In this document: positions 42,323-53,166 of the stretch, piece by piece
Layout: every line of letters starts with the position of its first letter
Numbering within the stretch: the stretch's first letter is position 1
Assembly: GCA_018340805.1 (NCBI GenBank)
Contig: JACMZG010001911.1
Span: 36,635,739-36,699,738, forward strand
DNA from: Microvelia longipes
Lineage: Eukaryota > Arthropoda > Insecta > Hemiptera > Veliidae
DNA length: 64,000 nucleotides
Direction of reading: 5' to 3'
The notes under the pieces: model-generated
The model's input: the letters and a program-made list of their open reading frames with translations, nothing else
Told to the model about the DNA's origin: nothing
The model's database searches: none
Position numbers and translations under genes: made by a program

Positions 42323-42348
42323 TATTTCTTTTTTTGTTTCTTTTTCAG
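42323..42348 (+). promoter_or_regulatory. 3' splice site of the Rbp6-like exon
   Basis: A T-rich tract (tttctttttttgtttctttt) runs directly into CAG. The AG ends at 42348, and cutting there gives the exact Musashi reading frame. Confidence 0.9.
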
Positions 42349-42430
42349 AATCACTGCGAGAATATTTTTGTAAATTTGGTGATATAACAGAAGTCATGGT
42401 CATGAAGGACCCCACAACAAGGCGATCCAG
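42349..42430 (+). CDS. Rbp6: Internal exon of Musashi-family RNA-binding protein (Rbp6-like), middle of RRM1
   Basis: This 82-nt exon reads two bases (AA) finishing a codon begun in the previous exon, 26 full codons ([20 protein letters not shown], then PTTRRS), and two bases (AG) of a split Arg codon. Musashi proteins bind UAG-containing mRNA sites with two tandem RRMs and control translation. This segment covers alpha-helix 1, beta 2 and the loop before RNP1 of RRM1; the RNP1 motif (RGFGF) would begin with the split Arg in the next exon. The KDPTTRRSR stretch resembles insect Rbp6 more than Drosophila musashi, which from memory has KDPVTQRSR. A strong polypyrimidine tract and CAG precede it and GT follows, and the frame is open throughout. 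No stop, start or neighbouring exon is visible. The family call is secure; the Rbp6 versus musashi choice is less so. Confidence 0.93.
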
Positions 42431-42436
42431 GTGATT
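42431..42436 (+). promoter_or_regulatory. 5' splice site of the Rbp6-like exon
   Basis: The exon ends CCAG and is followed by GTGATT. The GT is canonical, but +5 and +6 are TT rather than GT, so the donor is of moderate strength. The frame would hit a TGA at once if read through (AGG TGA), which supports splicing here. Confidence 0.85.
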
Positions 42437-45323
42437 TTTTTTATTAGATTTCCTTAAATTAAGTAATTTAGTGTAGTTGATAATATGATTACAAACCTAA
42501 AAGTTGTTAAATTAAATAAAAAGAAATAAGCAGTTTAGCTAATCGATTCCCAAATGACATAATTAACATTTCAGATTTTTAAAAAATCAGAAAATAATTC
42601 AAATCTTAACTATTTTGATGCTTAAATATAATATACACTTAATTAAATTTATTTTCTTATCACTTATTATTTCTATTTAAGTTAGCAGTTGATTAATAGA
42701 CTTTTACAGACTATAAATATGATAATTTATTATGAGCAAATTAAACAGAGCTTTTGTTCAGACTTTTTTAAATTTCAAGCTCCTTTTCCCAGCTCGTTTA
42801 CTCAAAGCTTGAAGCCTTCTAAGATTGAAACTTACATAAATTTTCAAACTCTGTTTTAATTTAAGCGAGAAATTTTTAAGAATTTTTTTTCGGAATTAGC
42901 TTTATTTGTTTATTAAATTTATTAAGTGTAGCTTTTTAAATATTTAAAGATCTAACGTGGTTTTAATAAGAACAGCAGCATGAATAAACTTCATATAATA
43001 CAACTAAATGGCTTCCTATAAAAAAGTTAAAATGAAAATACCAATTTTACTTAATATTATCTTTTAGTTTAGGAAGTACTTTTGTTGAAAGTTATTTTGG
43101 CGATGGTTCAAGGGCATACCGGGTTGGTTACAGTCGCCATAAAGTGGCTCACTAGCGTGTCACGCGCCACTTAACTTCACTTTTCTCTTTACCAAATCAT
43201 CCTCTTCGTAAAACTTTTTTTTCGTGCTTAAACAACTTTTTTTACTACTTTTTCTTCTACTATGTTCGAAGAAATCGATATAAATTAGTTTTACGTTACT
43301 ATTAGTGTGTCTTTATTGTAATTTTTCTTTTCTATTTATTCGCCACATGAATTTTGGTTATTGTCATTGGTGTAATGTTTAGAGAATAGAAACCTATCCA
43401 TAACATTATTTAAATTAGTATTTTTCGACAAGATAAGACCTTGGAGAAATTAAATTCTTGTGGTAAATAACATTTCATAAATTCCAAAAAAAATCCTATA
43501 AAAACTTATTTTTTAAGGGCGGCTGCCTTAAAAATGTCTGTAGAATAAGATTTTTTTTTGTTGCTAAAGCGATAAAACATTTACTCTTCATCCACCGGCT
43601 GTATAATTTCACTTTACAGCCGCAAATTGGTAAATAAATTAAGACATTAAATTGTATTTTATTGACTGCGCCTCCCAAAAGGTAGTGTATAAACAACCTT
43701 TTATCACTTGAGAAATTTACTACTAAGCTTTTTTAATAAAAATTTTACTCGCTTCGTTTGTTAAAAAACAAATTTTTTGCAGTTGTAAAATCTCATTTTT
43801 CAGCCTAGTTTTATTATTATCTTAAATTGTTCACATTAAAAGCAATCTTCCGCCTGAGTACTTATGTTAACGTTTTATGGAAACCTTTTAAGCATTAGTA
43901 TTTTGTGTTACCCCAAGAATACATTTCCTAAATAATCGAATTCTGTATGGCCTATTTAATTTTGCCAATAAAATAGCGTCTTCCCATTATTATTGTTAAC
44001 CAATGCCATTGTGTAGATGATACGTTAATTATTATAAGGGGACCTCTATTTTTTCTCATCTTACTTATAAAAACAGCCTCGACTTTAAATGCTGAAAATA
44101 TTTTTAACATTTCCTATATATTGGAAAATTTCCTTTAAGAGCCTTGGTTTTTATTCTGCTCTTGGAAGCTATTTCTCAAGTTAAGATATCTGATGCTGTT
44201 TTGTTCATTTAATGTTACATTGTTATGGTGCTTTTATTATGTTAAAGGGAACCTAAAACTTTAGGGAATAAAATTTATTAACTTAAACACTAGACGATCA
44301 TTTTTAGTAGCTTGAAGCTGCACATAAAATAATTTATGTAGTTATAAAAATATAAAATAATGGTTATTTTTTCGCTAAATTGCTGCCTTCCAAGTGTTTC
44401 TCCCTTCAAGGGGTTGTATCTTGTAGTGGCCATTATTTCAAACTTAACAGGGCCAATGTTTCCCTCTGAAACAGTTTATAAAAATAATATTTTGATTTAT
44501 TTCGATAAAATTGAATAAAAATAACGAATTTGATTGGAGTTCACTATAAGTTGAAGTTGTATTTTAGAGTCAAAATATTGGAATTTTTGTCTTCTTTTCA
44601 AGAGGCTATAGAATAGACGAGAATGTCATTCCAATTCCTTAAATAACGATTTAAAAAAATATTTTTAGTCAACTACTAAAACTCTCTTTATGCTAAAATT
44701 TTATAAGTGCATAAATATTTAAATTTTATGTTTGCTAACTTCTGAATAAATAACGCTAGACCGGATTTTAAAAGATTTACAACCTGTTATTACGTCATTT
44801 CGACTGCATAACGTTTCAGAATATCTTTCGTTTAAATTTTTTAATCGGTCGTTGAATTTGGTTCGCTGAGGTTTGAATGACGTCATCACGATATTCTTTT
44901 GTTTCCAGTAGTTTTATGGTTGTAACCTTGCTATGAGATTTCTCAGACAGAGGTGTTTCACGATAAATAACGGATCTTCAGTACCTGTACCTTGACTTCA
45001 GGCACATGTTCCTTAAACTAAAGTATTACGAGAGTAGAACTGATTTTAAAGGGCTTAAAAATGATTAGTACTTTAAAAGGCCTCATGAGAATTCGGAGCT
45101 AATTGGACGAGAACACTTGTTTAAGAAGCAAACAGCACTTGGGAGACATAGTGTGATGTAGAGATATTTTTGAAGCCTAAGCTCTTAAGGTTAGAGGATC
45201 TACTTTTAGATCAAGGGGAGCAGATAAGTATTAATGCTTAATAGCAGAATGCAGGTCTGATGCATACACACACTCACACACACACACACTAGACTCCGTC
45301 CTGCTTCCTAGAAATACAAGTAA

Positions 45324-45369
<46 letters not shown>

Positions 45370-46189
45370 TATATTATATAATATATATATATATATATAT
45401 ATAATATATATTTATATATGATATCCTTGTTCAGTAGTGTGTCCCCTCTTTATTAAAATCATCCTCCACCTCTACTCCATTACCTCTATCTCATAAGCTC
45501 ATAATTTCTTCTGAAATTCGCTAAAAGTAATTAACTAGGCAGTGGCGTAAGAGTTACGAAGTATTCAGTAAATCTTGGGGTGATCTGCAAATGAGCAAGT
45601 AGCAATAATGAAGTTTTTAAGTAGGATTATCTGGGCATTTGTTATGGGGCATATCTGTGCTATGTGTCCCTAGATCCATCCTATATGAGATATAGCATTA
45701 ATCTTTCAAGGGACGCAAATTATTGAATATGTGCCATGAAGCTCCTATCTTTCCTCCCCCCTTCCTCGTCTCTTTAAATCATTAATTATTTAAAATATAA
45801 AACCAGCCAACAAACATGATTTTTGCTGAGTTAATATTGTATTTATGACATTGTTTCGATTATAATTAGCAACGAATAATATTTCTATACGAATAAATGC
45901 TTGATCAAAATTATTTGGTTGAGTTGGCTGTTCAATGAAGTAGTAATTACCTTTTGAGTAATTCTTTATTAATACCTTGTATTGTTATGAATGTGTTTAT
46001 TCCTACACGCGTTGCCAATATGTTGTGGCATATGGAGCATTCTTACAATTAAATTAAATTATATATTATCATGAATTAAATAATGTCGTGTTTTAACATT
46101 TTTAATCATACTTAAAATTTTATTTTGAGTATTATTAACTGTTGACACTTCTAAACACAACGACTGTCTTTAATACATAAATATAAATG
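42437..46189. other. Intronic AT-rich stretch after the coding exon
   Basis: Contains a G+C-richer patch at 43105-43170 and the (CA)n and (TA)n microsatellites near 45.3k. No exon with a Musashi-like reading frame was found. Confidence 0.5.
45326..45420. repeat. (TA)n microsatellite
   Basis: TA repeats with a few AATA/TTAT breaks; a short (CA)n run precedes it at 45267-45290. Confidence 0.95.
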
Positions 46190-46390
46190 GGAACTTCTCA
46201 CCCAAAATCGGAACTTTTTCTTGCCTCAGATTCATTATGCTCATCCTTACCACTTTTGACTCACTATGCTCGTCTTTTGACCATGAATAAATCTTTTGCA
46301 TTCCCAGCGGTCATCTGCTGAGAATATGTACCCCTATCCGTGTACTGACTTCGCTTGATGCTGCGTATTAGTTACTCGAAAAACCGTAGA
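46190..46390 (-). repeat. 5S-bearing repeat, 3' part only
   Basis: The minus strand reads the 5S-like block (46380 to 46301), then two degraded tail motifs (GACGAGCATAGTGAGTC, GATGAGCATAATGAATC) and an end segment GAAAAAGTTCCGATTTTGG similar to copy C1. No palindrome module was found upstream. Confidence 0.6.
46301..46380 (-). repeat. 5S-rRNA-derived block
   Basis: The minus strand reads ACGCAGCATCAAGCGAAGTC, AGTACACGGATAGGGG, and, after a short insertion, GATGACCGCTGGGAATGC. These match the 5S core AAGCAGC..GCG..GTTAGTACTTGGATGGG and GACCGC.TGGGAA. Confidence 0.7.
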
Positions 46391-46682
46391 CATATTATTA
46401 AAATGAATCATTGTAAAATAGGTAATTATCTACATGGATACATTGGTGCTAAATTGCTGCTTAAAGAAATATTTTTTGTTGTAAATTGTTAAGTTGTTTT
46501 GCAATATACACACGTCATTCGATAAAAACTAAAATAACATTGATCATGAAGTATAATTTGTCACATAAGTTGGTAAAAAAAAATCAGACCTATACGGGAA
46601 GATTAATTTGTTTTTACCATGTTCCTACACACTCGTATAGAAACACTAATGGCTATTATGACAAGACTATAAACAGTGACCA

Positions 46683-46725
46683 TCCGCCTTGCGAAAAAGG
46701 CGACCTGTCCGCCTTGCGAAAAAGG
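46683..46725 (+). repeat. Two exact 18-bp direct repeats
   Basis: TCCGCCTTGCGAAAAAGG occurs at 46683-46700 and 46708-46725. Each contains a short hairpin (CCTT/AAGG). The surrounding 46680-46870 is G+C-richer than average and has overlapping open frames on both strands, none recognisable. Confidence 0.75.
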
Positions 46726-46952
46726 GCCTACGAAAAGAAGTCCCTTCTATGTATCTTCCAGCGCCAACCCAACGCCGTGTAGGTGCCAAGAGGCTTAATG
46801 CCCTTTGTTTTATTACGTGGCATTTTGTCATGTATTTAGAAAATTCTCGTCGAGTGGACACCTTCGCGGTCACCTTGACTAGTTTTGGGTCTCTTCTTGT
46901 ATGGAAATGTATGCTAACCAAAGTAGGTGTTACTGACGCAATATATCATAAC

Positions 46953-47062
46953 TAATATATATCATCGTTAATATATATCATATTATATATACAATATATA
47001 ATATTTATTGATGATATGATATATACAAATATGATATATTTGTATTATATATACAATATATC
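46953..47062. repeat. AT-rich tandem and inverted ATATATCAT words
   Basis: TAATATATATCAT and ATGATATATACAAATATGATA-like words repeat in both orientations over 110 bp. Confidence 0.75.
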
Positions 47063-47438
47063 ATCCTTACTGATCGATTTAAATTAGGCATAACTTTAGA
47101 AGTTTTTCTTATATCGAAATGAATCTTGGCTTATGACGAGATGTTATAGGTTACGGAGACTATTTTTTGTGGATAATCTATGACTTCTTCAACCCAAGTT
47201 GTAAAGTTAAGTTTTTTCAAATTTAATAACTCAGTTTTCGGTGGTCTGCTAACACCTTACTTGATACCTGCTGTTAAGACATTCCTTTCACAGGATACTT
47301 ACTAACCTTTTTAAGGATTTAACAATTAGACCATTTGCACTTGGTTAAGATTTATCTTAATAAACTGCGTAGGCTTCCGCGGTTATTGTCATAAAGATTA
47401 AGGTCTTCCGGTGGTGACCGCGTTAATGTAGATGAAGA

Positions 47439-47480
47439 ATCCGACGTTTCGCTTCCACTGTGGGAGGCATCTTCAGGGAT
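47439..47480 (-). ncRNA. Hammerhead-ribozyme-like core, left arm of second foldback
   Basis: The minus strand carries intact ATCC, CTGAAGA, stem II, GAAA, CGTC, GGAT. Unlike the left arm of the first foldback, all core bases are kept. Confidence 0.6.
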
Positions 47481-47566
47481 ATAGGGCATTATGGATAGAA
47501 ACACAATGATCTACAAAAACTGAACTGTTTTTGTAGAGCATTGTGTTTCTATCCATAATGTCCTAT

Positions 47567-47608
47567 ATCCCTGAAGATGCCTCCCACAGTGGAAGCGAAA
47601 CGTCGGAT
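47567..47608 (+). ncRNA. Hammerhead-ribozyme-like core, right arm of second foldback
   Basis: ATCC, CTGAAGA, stem II region GCCTCCCACAGTGGAAGC, GAAA, CGTC and GGAT are identical in all core positions to the motif at 7091-7132. Confidence 0.6.
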
Positions 47609-48411
47609 TCTTCATCTACATTAACGTGGTCACCACCGGCAGACCTAAATCTTAGGTAAAAAAATCCTTTTACTTTTTAGAACTTTAAATAACTTAAACT
47701 TAATGAAATCATAGGGACGACAAATAGACACGGTATTACTTCAAGTACGGTATTATCAATATTTACATTAGTATAATCGATAAAGATATTGTAAAATCAA
47801 AAGTGGGGTTTGGACATTTGTTTGCTTATTACATGGCAAAACTCAGCAAGACTTTGCAAAATAGGATAATTAGGTGCAATCAACCTAAAGTTTTTGTGAC
47901 CTGCCTTTTTACCAGATCTTGCATGAGCACAGCTCACCAACACCAGACACACACACTTAGTCAGATCAATGATGAAAATTAATAAGATCATCTTGAAAAG
48001 TCCCAAGCGGATAATTTGATGAAACATTGGTTTCGGGGTTATTGGCTAAGCGCAATAATTTTCCAAATTTGTAGGTGAGAAAAAGTAAAAAGATCAATTT
48101 AAATTTTAAATTAATTTAATTTATCTTAATGCAAGATTTGACTAATGCATTAATAGACTAGGATTTTGAGTGTGGCTGGTACAAGTTGTTTTAGTTTTAT
48201 AAAGAGTCGCATTCAACTGAGAGAAAAGTTACTTAAATTCTCTGTTAGTTTATATCCCTGTTTAAATTAAACGGATATAAATTACAGAAAATATCTCTCA
48301 GTGTCTGGCTAAGCTTACTAATCTCATTTAGAGTTTGCTAATGCTTTTTAGATATCGGTAAAGAGAAGTAAAAACAATTATGTCTAGTAGAGCGCAATAA
48401 AGGGGGTTGGC

Positions 48412-48693
48412 TTAGTTTGCTGCCGGCAATTTATCCAGTTGGAAATGAGTTGATGCGGAAGGCAACGAGGTAGCCTCAAGGTTTGAACTTTGCTCGGAGA
48501 ATATACGAAGAAGGTTGTTTGTCGGGGGCTGTAGGTTGACAAGTAGCGCCCTGACGAGGGTCCACTCTGTCACGGACAGGTGGTCCCAATAATGCCACCT
48601 CCAAACGCTATCTACTCTCTGCCATACCTTTACCCATGCATCATAGCCAATTTCATCTCTATTCCTTTCCACTTTATATCCCCCCTCTTTCAT
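48412..48693 (-). other. Unrecognised 93-codon open frame in a G+C-rich island
   Basis: The frame contains DEIGYDAWVKVWQRVDSVWR and TEWTLVRALLVNLQPPTNNL. The island (48415-48620) is clearly richer in G+C than its flanks, which lowers stop frequency and may alone explain the frame. No family, intron signal or promoter was recognised. It could be an eroded transposon fragment. Confidence 0.2.
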
Positions 48694-50167
48694 ATTTCCT
48701 TCCGATCATTCACTTTGCTCTTTTTCTTACGTGATATCTTAGATTTGGCAATATACATGATAATATTCAGAAATCTGTTACTTTAGGTATATTTATTAAA
48801 GCTGCAATATTCATTCCCGACCCAACCAGCACTCTCTTTTAACTTCTATTCAATAAATTTCTCTAAATGTTTAGATTCACTGAACAGCAAACTTTTAAAC
48901 GTCTAACCATTACAATAATAGTATAGAAATTAATAACCCATTTATTTGTACTTATATAAACAATACAATTAAATACAAACAATAAATATAATTGTTGTGC
49001 AAAGTTGGCACTAAACCATGGTGCCCCTAAATAGGGAATACAGGCGTGGGATATAATTTTTTCTAACCTTTTAACAACTGCAAACCGTAGACTGTTTTTC
49101 AATAGACAAATCAAAAATTTAGAGAAGGCAAACTGTGGTTAATATCCCTTAGCATACTTCCAAGAGAATGTTAAGTTATGTTGTTTTACATAAGAATGAG
49201 AAGTATGTTAAATAAAACTTTTTAAAATAAATATTTCATCGAACAACACTCAAATGTATCACTTTTAAACTGACTAAAATATATTACAAAACTAACGTAT
49301 TTATTTAAGTTTTTTTATACCACAGATAAAAAGGAGACAATTGAAGGTCTCAAGAGAAACTGAAAAAGAAGTAAGTTGATCCGGATCTACTCGTTATAAG
49401 ATAAGAAACCTCATAGCTCGGGGTATTTTTCTGGTAGTTGAAGGAAAAAAGCGACCTTCTCAAACTCGTAGGGGTTAGCTTTTAAACAGTTTAGGTTTAG
49501 AAGGGGGGATAGGGGGGCGGCGCGTGCTGCCTGGTCCCAGCACGTGCTAAAACAAAACCTAGAAAAACACTGGCAACTTCTTCCTTCCTCTAGCTCTCTC
49601 TGAGTGGTACTCAATGCTATAAAGTCATAAAGCTACGAATCTCCTACCCTACTATTACACCCCCATCTACCTCATCTAACTCTTTTATACTAAACGATAA
49701 TCTTTATTTTCCGTTCCCCCTCCCATCAGGTTATAAATTTATGTTATTCTGCTAACCCATTGTATTGTACTGAACAAGTTAAAAGATAATTTATTATTTC
49801 CCTTTTTATTACTGTCTTTTGATGAGTTTAAAAACATTTGTTTTAATTCTAGAATATTTTATGCTTCGTAAATTTAAAAACGTATCTTAAAATCTATGTT
49901 TTTTACTGTCATTGTGACTCTAATTAAATCAAAAAATAAATCCTAGACTTTAATCGTATTTGTACTTCTTATGTTCAGGTGTATAAACGAATCTTTATTA
50001 TTATTATTATTTTTTATAAATAACTTTATTAAATATATCAACAATAATACATAGCAAGTTATATTTTACATATGTTACCTCTCGCTAAAAAGCTTACGCC
50101 TTGTGCTGCGGAGAGGGAGTCATCTTATATCTAGCTAATCATTTTCTGGCTACATATATTATTATTA

Positions 50168-50250
50168 GGGGAGATAGAGAGAGAGAAAGATATATAAAGA
50201 GAGAGAGAGAGAGAGAAAGATAGATAAAGAGAGACAGAGAAAGAGAGGAA
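50168..50250 (+). repeat. (GA)n-rich microsatellite
   Basis: An interrupted GA array with GATA words. Confidence 0.9.
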
Positions 50251-50972
50251 AATGTATTTTTAATCTTTATTTGTAGAATAATGAATATTTTTACTAAACC
50301 TACATATTGTTATTTGATAGATAATTAGTTTCGTATGTTGTTTTATGATAATTATTAAGTGTATTTAGTTATGGATTATTTTTTGAAAAATAAGTATAAT
50401 TTTAATATATTGTAAAAAAAATAATTTGTGGTTTAGGTGATTTAAGTGTTGAATGTGTTTGTTAATATATAAAATAAGAATAATGTATGTGATGAATAAT
50501 AATAGATAATAAATAAATAAATAAAAAAAAATTAGAAATATTATTTTATTTCTAATAAGTGTTTTTTTAGATTTATTTTGAAAGTGTATATTTTGGAGTC
50601 TGTGCTTAAAAATAAACAAGTTAAGTTAAATTAAAATTAAGCAAAAATAAATGAATTAAATAAAACAAAATAAATTAAGCAAGTTTTTTAAGAACAAAAG
50701 CTGACTCACATCTTAGATTTATTTTTACTTTTCCTCATTAATACTGTAGGTTTATGAGAGAAGTATTGTAAAGGCACTAAAAATCCGTAACTGTGATTTC
50801 ACCTGAATTATAGGTGTTAGGTGTTTTTTAATAATGTTAGGCGTTTTAAGACCTCACATTGTAAAGTGGATTTTACAAAATTGCCTGTCTGTATGTGAGT
50901 GTGTGTCATCGTTGAACTTTTATCGTCGTAGCTCTAAGTGTATTTATTCTAGAGAGTTGAGAATTAGTGTAA

Positions 50973-51461
50973 AAATCAATCTTAAGGTTTTAGTTGTGCT
51001 ATTCAAAAATCAATCTTGAGGTGCGTAGTTGTTCTAATCAAAAAATCAATCTCTATTCAAAAAATCAATCTTAAGGTGTAGTTGTTCTATTCAAAAAATC
51101 AATCTTAAGGTTTTCTATTCAAAAATCAATCTTAATGTCTAGTTGTTCTATTCAAAAATCAATCTTGTCTAGTTGTTCTATTCAAAATCAATCTTAATCT
51201 ATTCAAAAAATCAATCTTAAGGTTTAGTTGTTCTATTCAAAAAAATCAATCTTAAGGTTTAGTTGTTCTTTCAAAAAAATTAATCTTAAGGTGTAGTTGT
51301 TCTATTCAAAAATCAATCTTCAGGTCTAGTTGTTCTATTCAAAAAATCAATCGTAATGTTTAGTTGTTCTATTCAAAAAAATTAATCTTAAGGTGTAGTT
51401 GTTCTATTAAAAAAAAATCAATCTTAAGGTAGTTGCTCTATTCAAAAAATCAATTTTTAAG
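50973..51461 (+). repeat. Minisatellite, about 16 units of roughly 33 bp, inside copy C4
   Basis: The unit is close to TCTATTCAAAAAATCAATCT then TAAGGTGTAGTTGT. Units vary from about 19 to 35 bp because some lack the TAGTTGT part. The unit matches the single-copy segment of copy C1 near 975-1010 (AAAAATGAATCGAAAGGAGT, TGTGCTATTC), so the array arose by expanding an internal part of the element. Confidence 0.85.
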
Positions 51462-51557
51462 ACGCCATAACCTGCAATAATGACCATAATGTTGAATAAC
51501 AAAAACACTTTAGAATTCAATTTGTATATTGTCAACACAATAGTATAAAAAAATTGT

Positions 51558-51594
51558 AACTAACCGGTTTCGACTTTACGTCATCATCAGAGTT
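51558..51594 (-). ncRNA. Type-I hammerhead-like motif of a Penelope-like element
   Basis: The minus strand reads AACT (stem I), CTGATGA, TGACGTAAAGTC (stem II GAC/GTC with one unpaired T), GAAA, ACCGGT (palindromic stem III, sharing the last A), T as cleavage base, and AGTT, which pairs AACT exactly. All conserved core bases are present. The flanks (51490-51560) carry no recognisable reverse transcriptase, so this is a terminal fragment inserted in copy C4. Confidence 0.7.
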
Positions 51595-51997
51595 GTTTAC
51601 AGACTGAGTATTTTAGGTAGCAAGTAGAATGAGAGAGCAGAGGTAGGATTTGGGGTGGGTGTGGTTGGAGGTACTGGTGGGGTAGCTGCAAAAATGACTA
51701 AAAAATATTAATAAGTCACAAAACCACGAAAATTTATGTAATTGAGCTATAAATTCATATGTGTATTTTACTATATATGGTACGAACATATACAGAGTTA
51801 AATTATATTATTAGCTTGAGTTCTGGATTTATCGATAGGCATATATATCCATATGTAAACAAATCACGTTTTTTCTAATACCCTTAAAAAATCGCTTATA
51901 TTGTGGCTTTATGCATCTTACATGAACTATTAATATGACAAACTACCTCTTTACATTAGAAATGAGTATACTAAGATTCGTTTCAATTCAGCAAGTA

Positions 51998-52058
51998 AAT
52001 CTTCGGTTTTCTTATCATAAAAGCTAAGCAGCATGTAGCGAAGGCAGTGCTTGGAATT
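51998..52058 (+). repeat. 5S-rRNA-derived block (in copy C4)
   Basis: Contains AAGCTAAGCAGCATGTAGCG then AAGGCAGTGCTTGGA, matching the 5S A-box (AAGCTAAGCAGC) and the stretch before the C-box. The C-box itself has decayed. Confidence 0.65.
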
Positions 52059-52955
52059 TGATAATTTTTTTATTTCGAGGACAAGCGAAGTGAGTCTGAG
52101 GATAAGCATAGCAAATCTAGTGTAATGAGTATAAGTTGTGAGTTATCCCGTACTCATATTTTTCCCTATATTTGAACATAGTCAATTACTCATTGTGAAA
52201 ATATTTTTATTAATCTTCTTTTAAACAAATTATCAAATTTGATATTAACTAGTAGTTGTAGTTATATCACGTTTTTCGCATCCATTAATTTTGTTGTAGA
52301 CACAAAACTCTGATAGTCATCAATTCATCTATTTTCCTTTTGTTTACAGCTTATTTAACTTGAAAATGGTAAAACAATTAATAATGCAGTTTAACAAGTT
52401 TTAGATAGAACTCATGGAAAGTTTTACGTGTCTGTATGTCGGATTCATAACATATTAATTTCAAGGAACCTTATGTTGGTTCTTCGTAGAAACTTATTAC
52501 TCATCTGAAACAAAGGAGGTTGATTTTTAGACAACTTCACTCTATTCTTTATCATAATGAGATTATCCTCTTTTTACCCTAAAAATGTTCCAACAAGAAA
52601 AAGATGTTTTAGTTTGGAAGAGCTGAAACAAGAGTCTGCCTTTATCCGAGAGATAAGAAGCGCTGAATTAATTCGTTCCTTTACCTAACTGTTATTAATG
52701 ATCTCTGTTAAATCAAGATAAGCTTACTTCTTCTCTTGCACTAGAAAATATGAAAGAAGAGGAGAAATTACGGAGCAACCTATTTTAATTAGCACATTAT
52801 CAGAACTAATTTGATTTTTATAAATTGGATCGTTATAATTTTTATATAAATTAGAGGAATGATAATTAATAATCTGACTTAATAAAATGTTCAAAAGACA
52901 TTTTAAGTTAATAACTCTTCGTAATTAAATTATATGATTTTAATAGTATATTATT

Positions 52956-53166
52956 GCCGCCTCCGTGGTCAAGGTCGTTAGGGCGTCAGTATTTATACTG
53001 CTCTTTGACACCAAGGAGGTCTGGGGTTCGCATCCCTAGTTAAGATCTCAGTTAATGTAAGATTATAGTTCAAATAAAATTTTGCCAACTATTAAGAATA
53101 CACTTGGTGCGTAGCTATTGCCACTACCATCTCGGGTGGTTTCCGGAGGAGTTTATTATAATTATT
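52956..53166 (+). mobile_element. tRNA-derived SINE
   Basis: The head is tRNA-like: A box TGGTCAAGGTCG (52966-52977) and B box GGTTCGCATCC (53025-53035), with the internal RNA polymerase III promoter spacing expected. The body continues about 130 bases to an AT tail. Flanks carry a near-perfect 12-bp target-site duplication: atagtatattat (52943-52954) and atagtatataat (53167-53178). The tRNA part does not fold as a full tRNA, so it is not a tRNA gene. Confidence 0.8.

Larger units (their letters stand above)
47367..47656. mobile_element. Second foldback element with hammerhead-like arms
   Basis: Arms run from AAGGTCTTCCGGTGGTGACC on the left to GGTCACCACCGGCAGACCT on the right, centred near 47523-47530. 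The arms match those of the element at 6917-7185 in the outer 85 bp. The inner part differs (GGATAGAAACACAATG versus GGAATTTTCTACAAAG), so the two are independent copies with different inner sequence. The left flank ACTGCGTAGGCTTCCGCGGT also belongs to the family. Confidence 0.75.
50700..52175 (+). repeat. Composite dispersed repeat, copy C4 with internal minisatellite and nested hammerhead fragment
   Basis: The palindrome (50726-50765), GTATGTGAGTGTGTGTCATCG segment with AGTGTATTTATTCTAGAGAGTTGAG (50893-50960), expanded minisatellite (50973-51461), GACGCCATAACCTGCAATAATGAC block (about 51462-51485), 5S-like block (51998-52058) and tail motifs (52076-52125) follow the order of copy C1. A Penelope-type hammerhead fragment interrupts it near 51500-51600. 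Confidence 0.65.

Noticed and set aside
50973..51461. CRISPR-like array
   Set aside because: The units are contiguous with no unique spacers, and the genome is eukaryotic.
52956..53040. tRNA gene
   Set aside because: A and B boxes are present, but the cloverleaf arms do not pair properly and the sequence continues into a SINE body with a target duplication.
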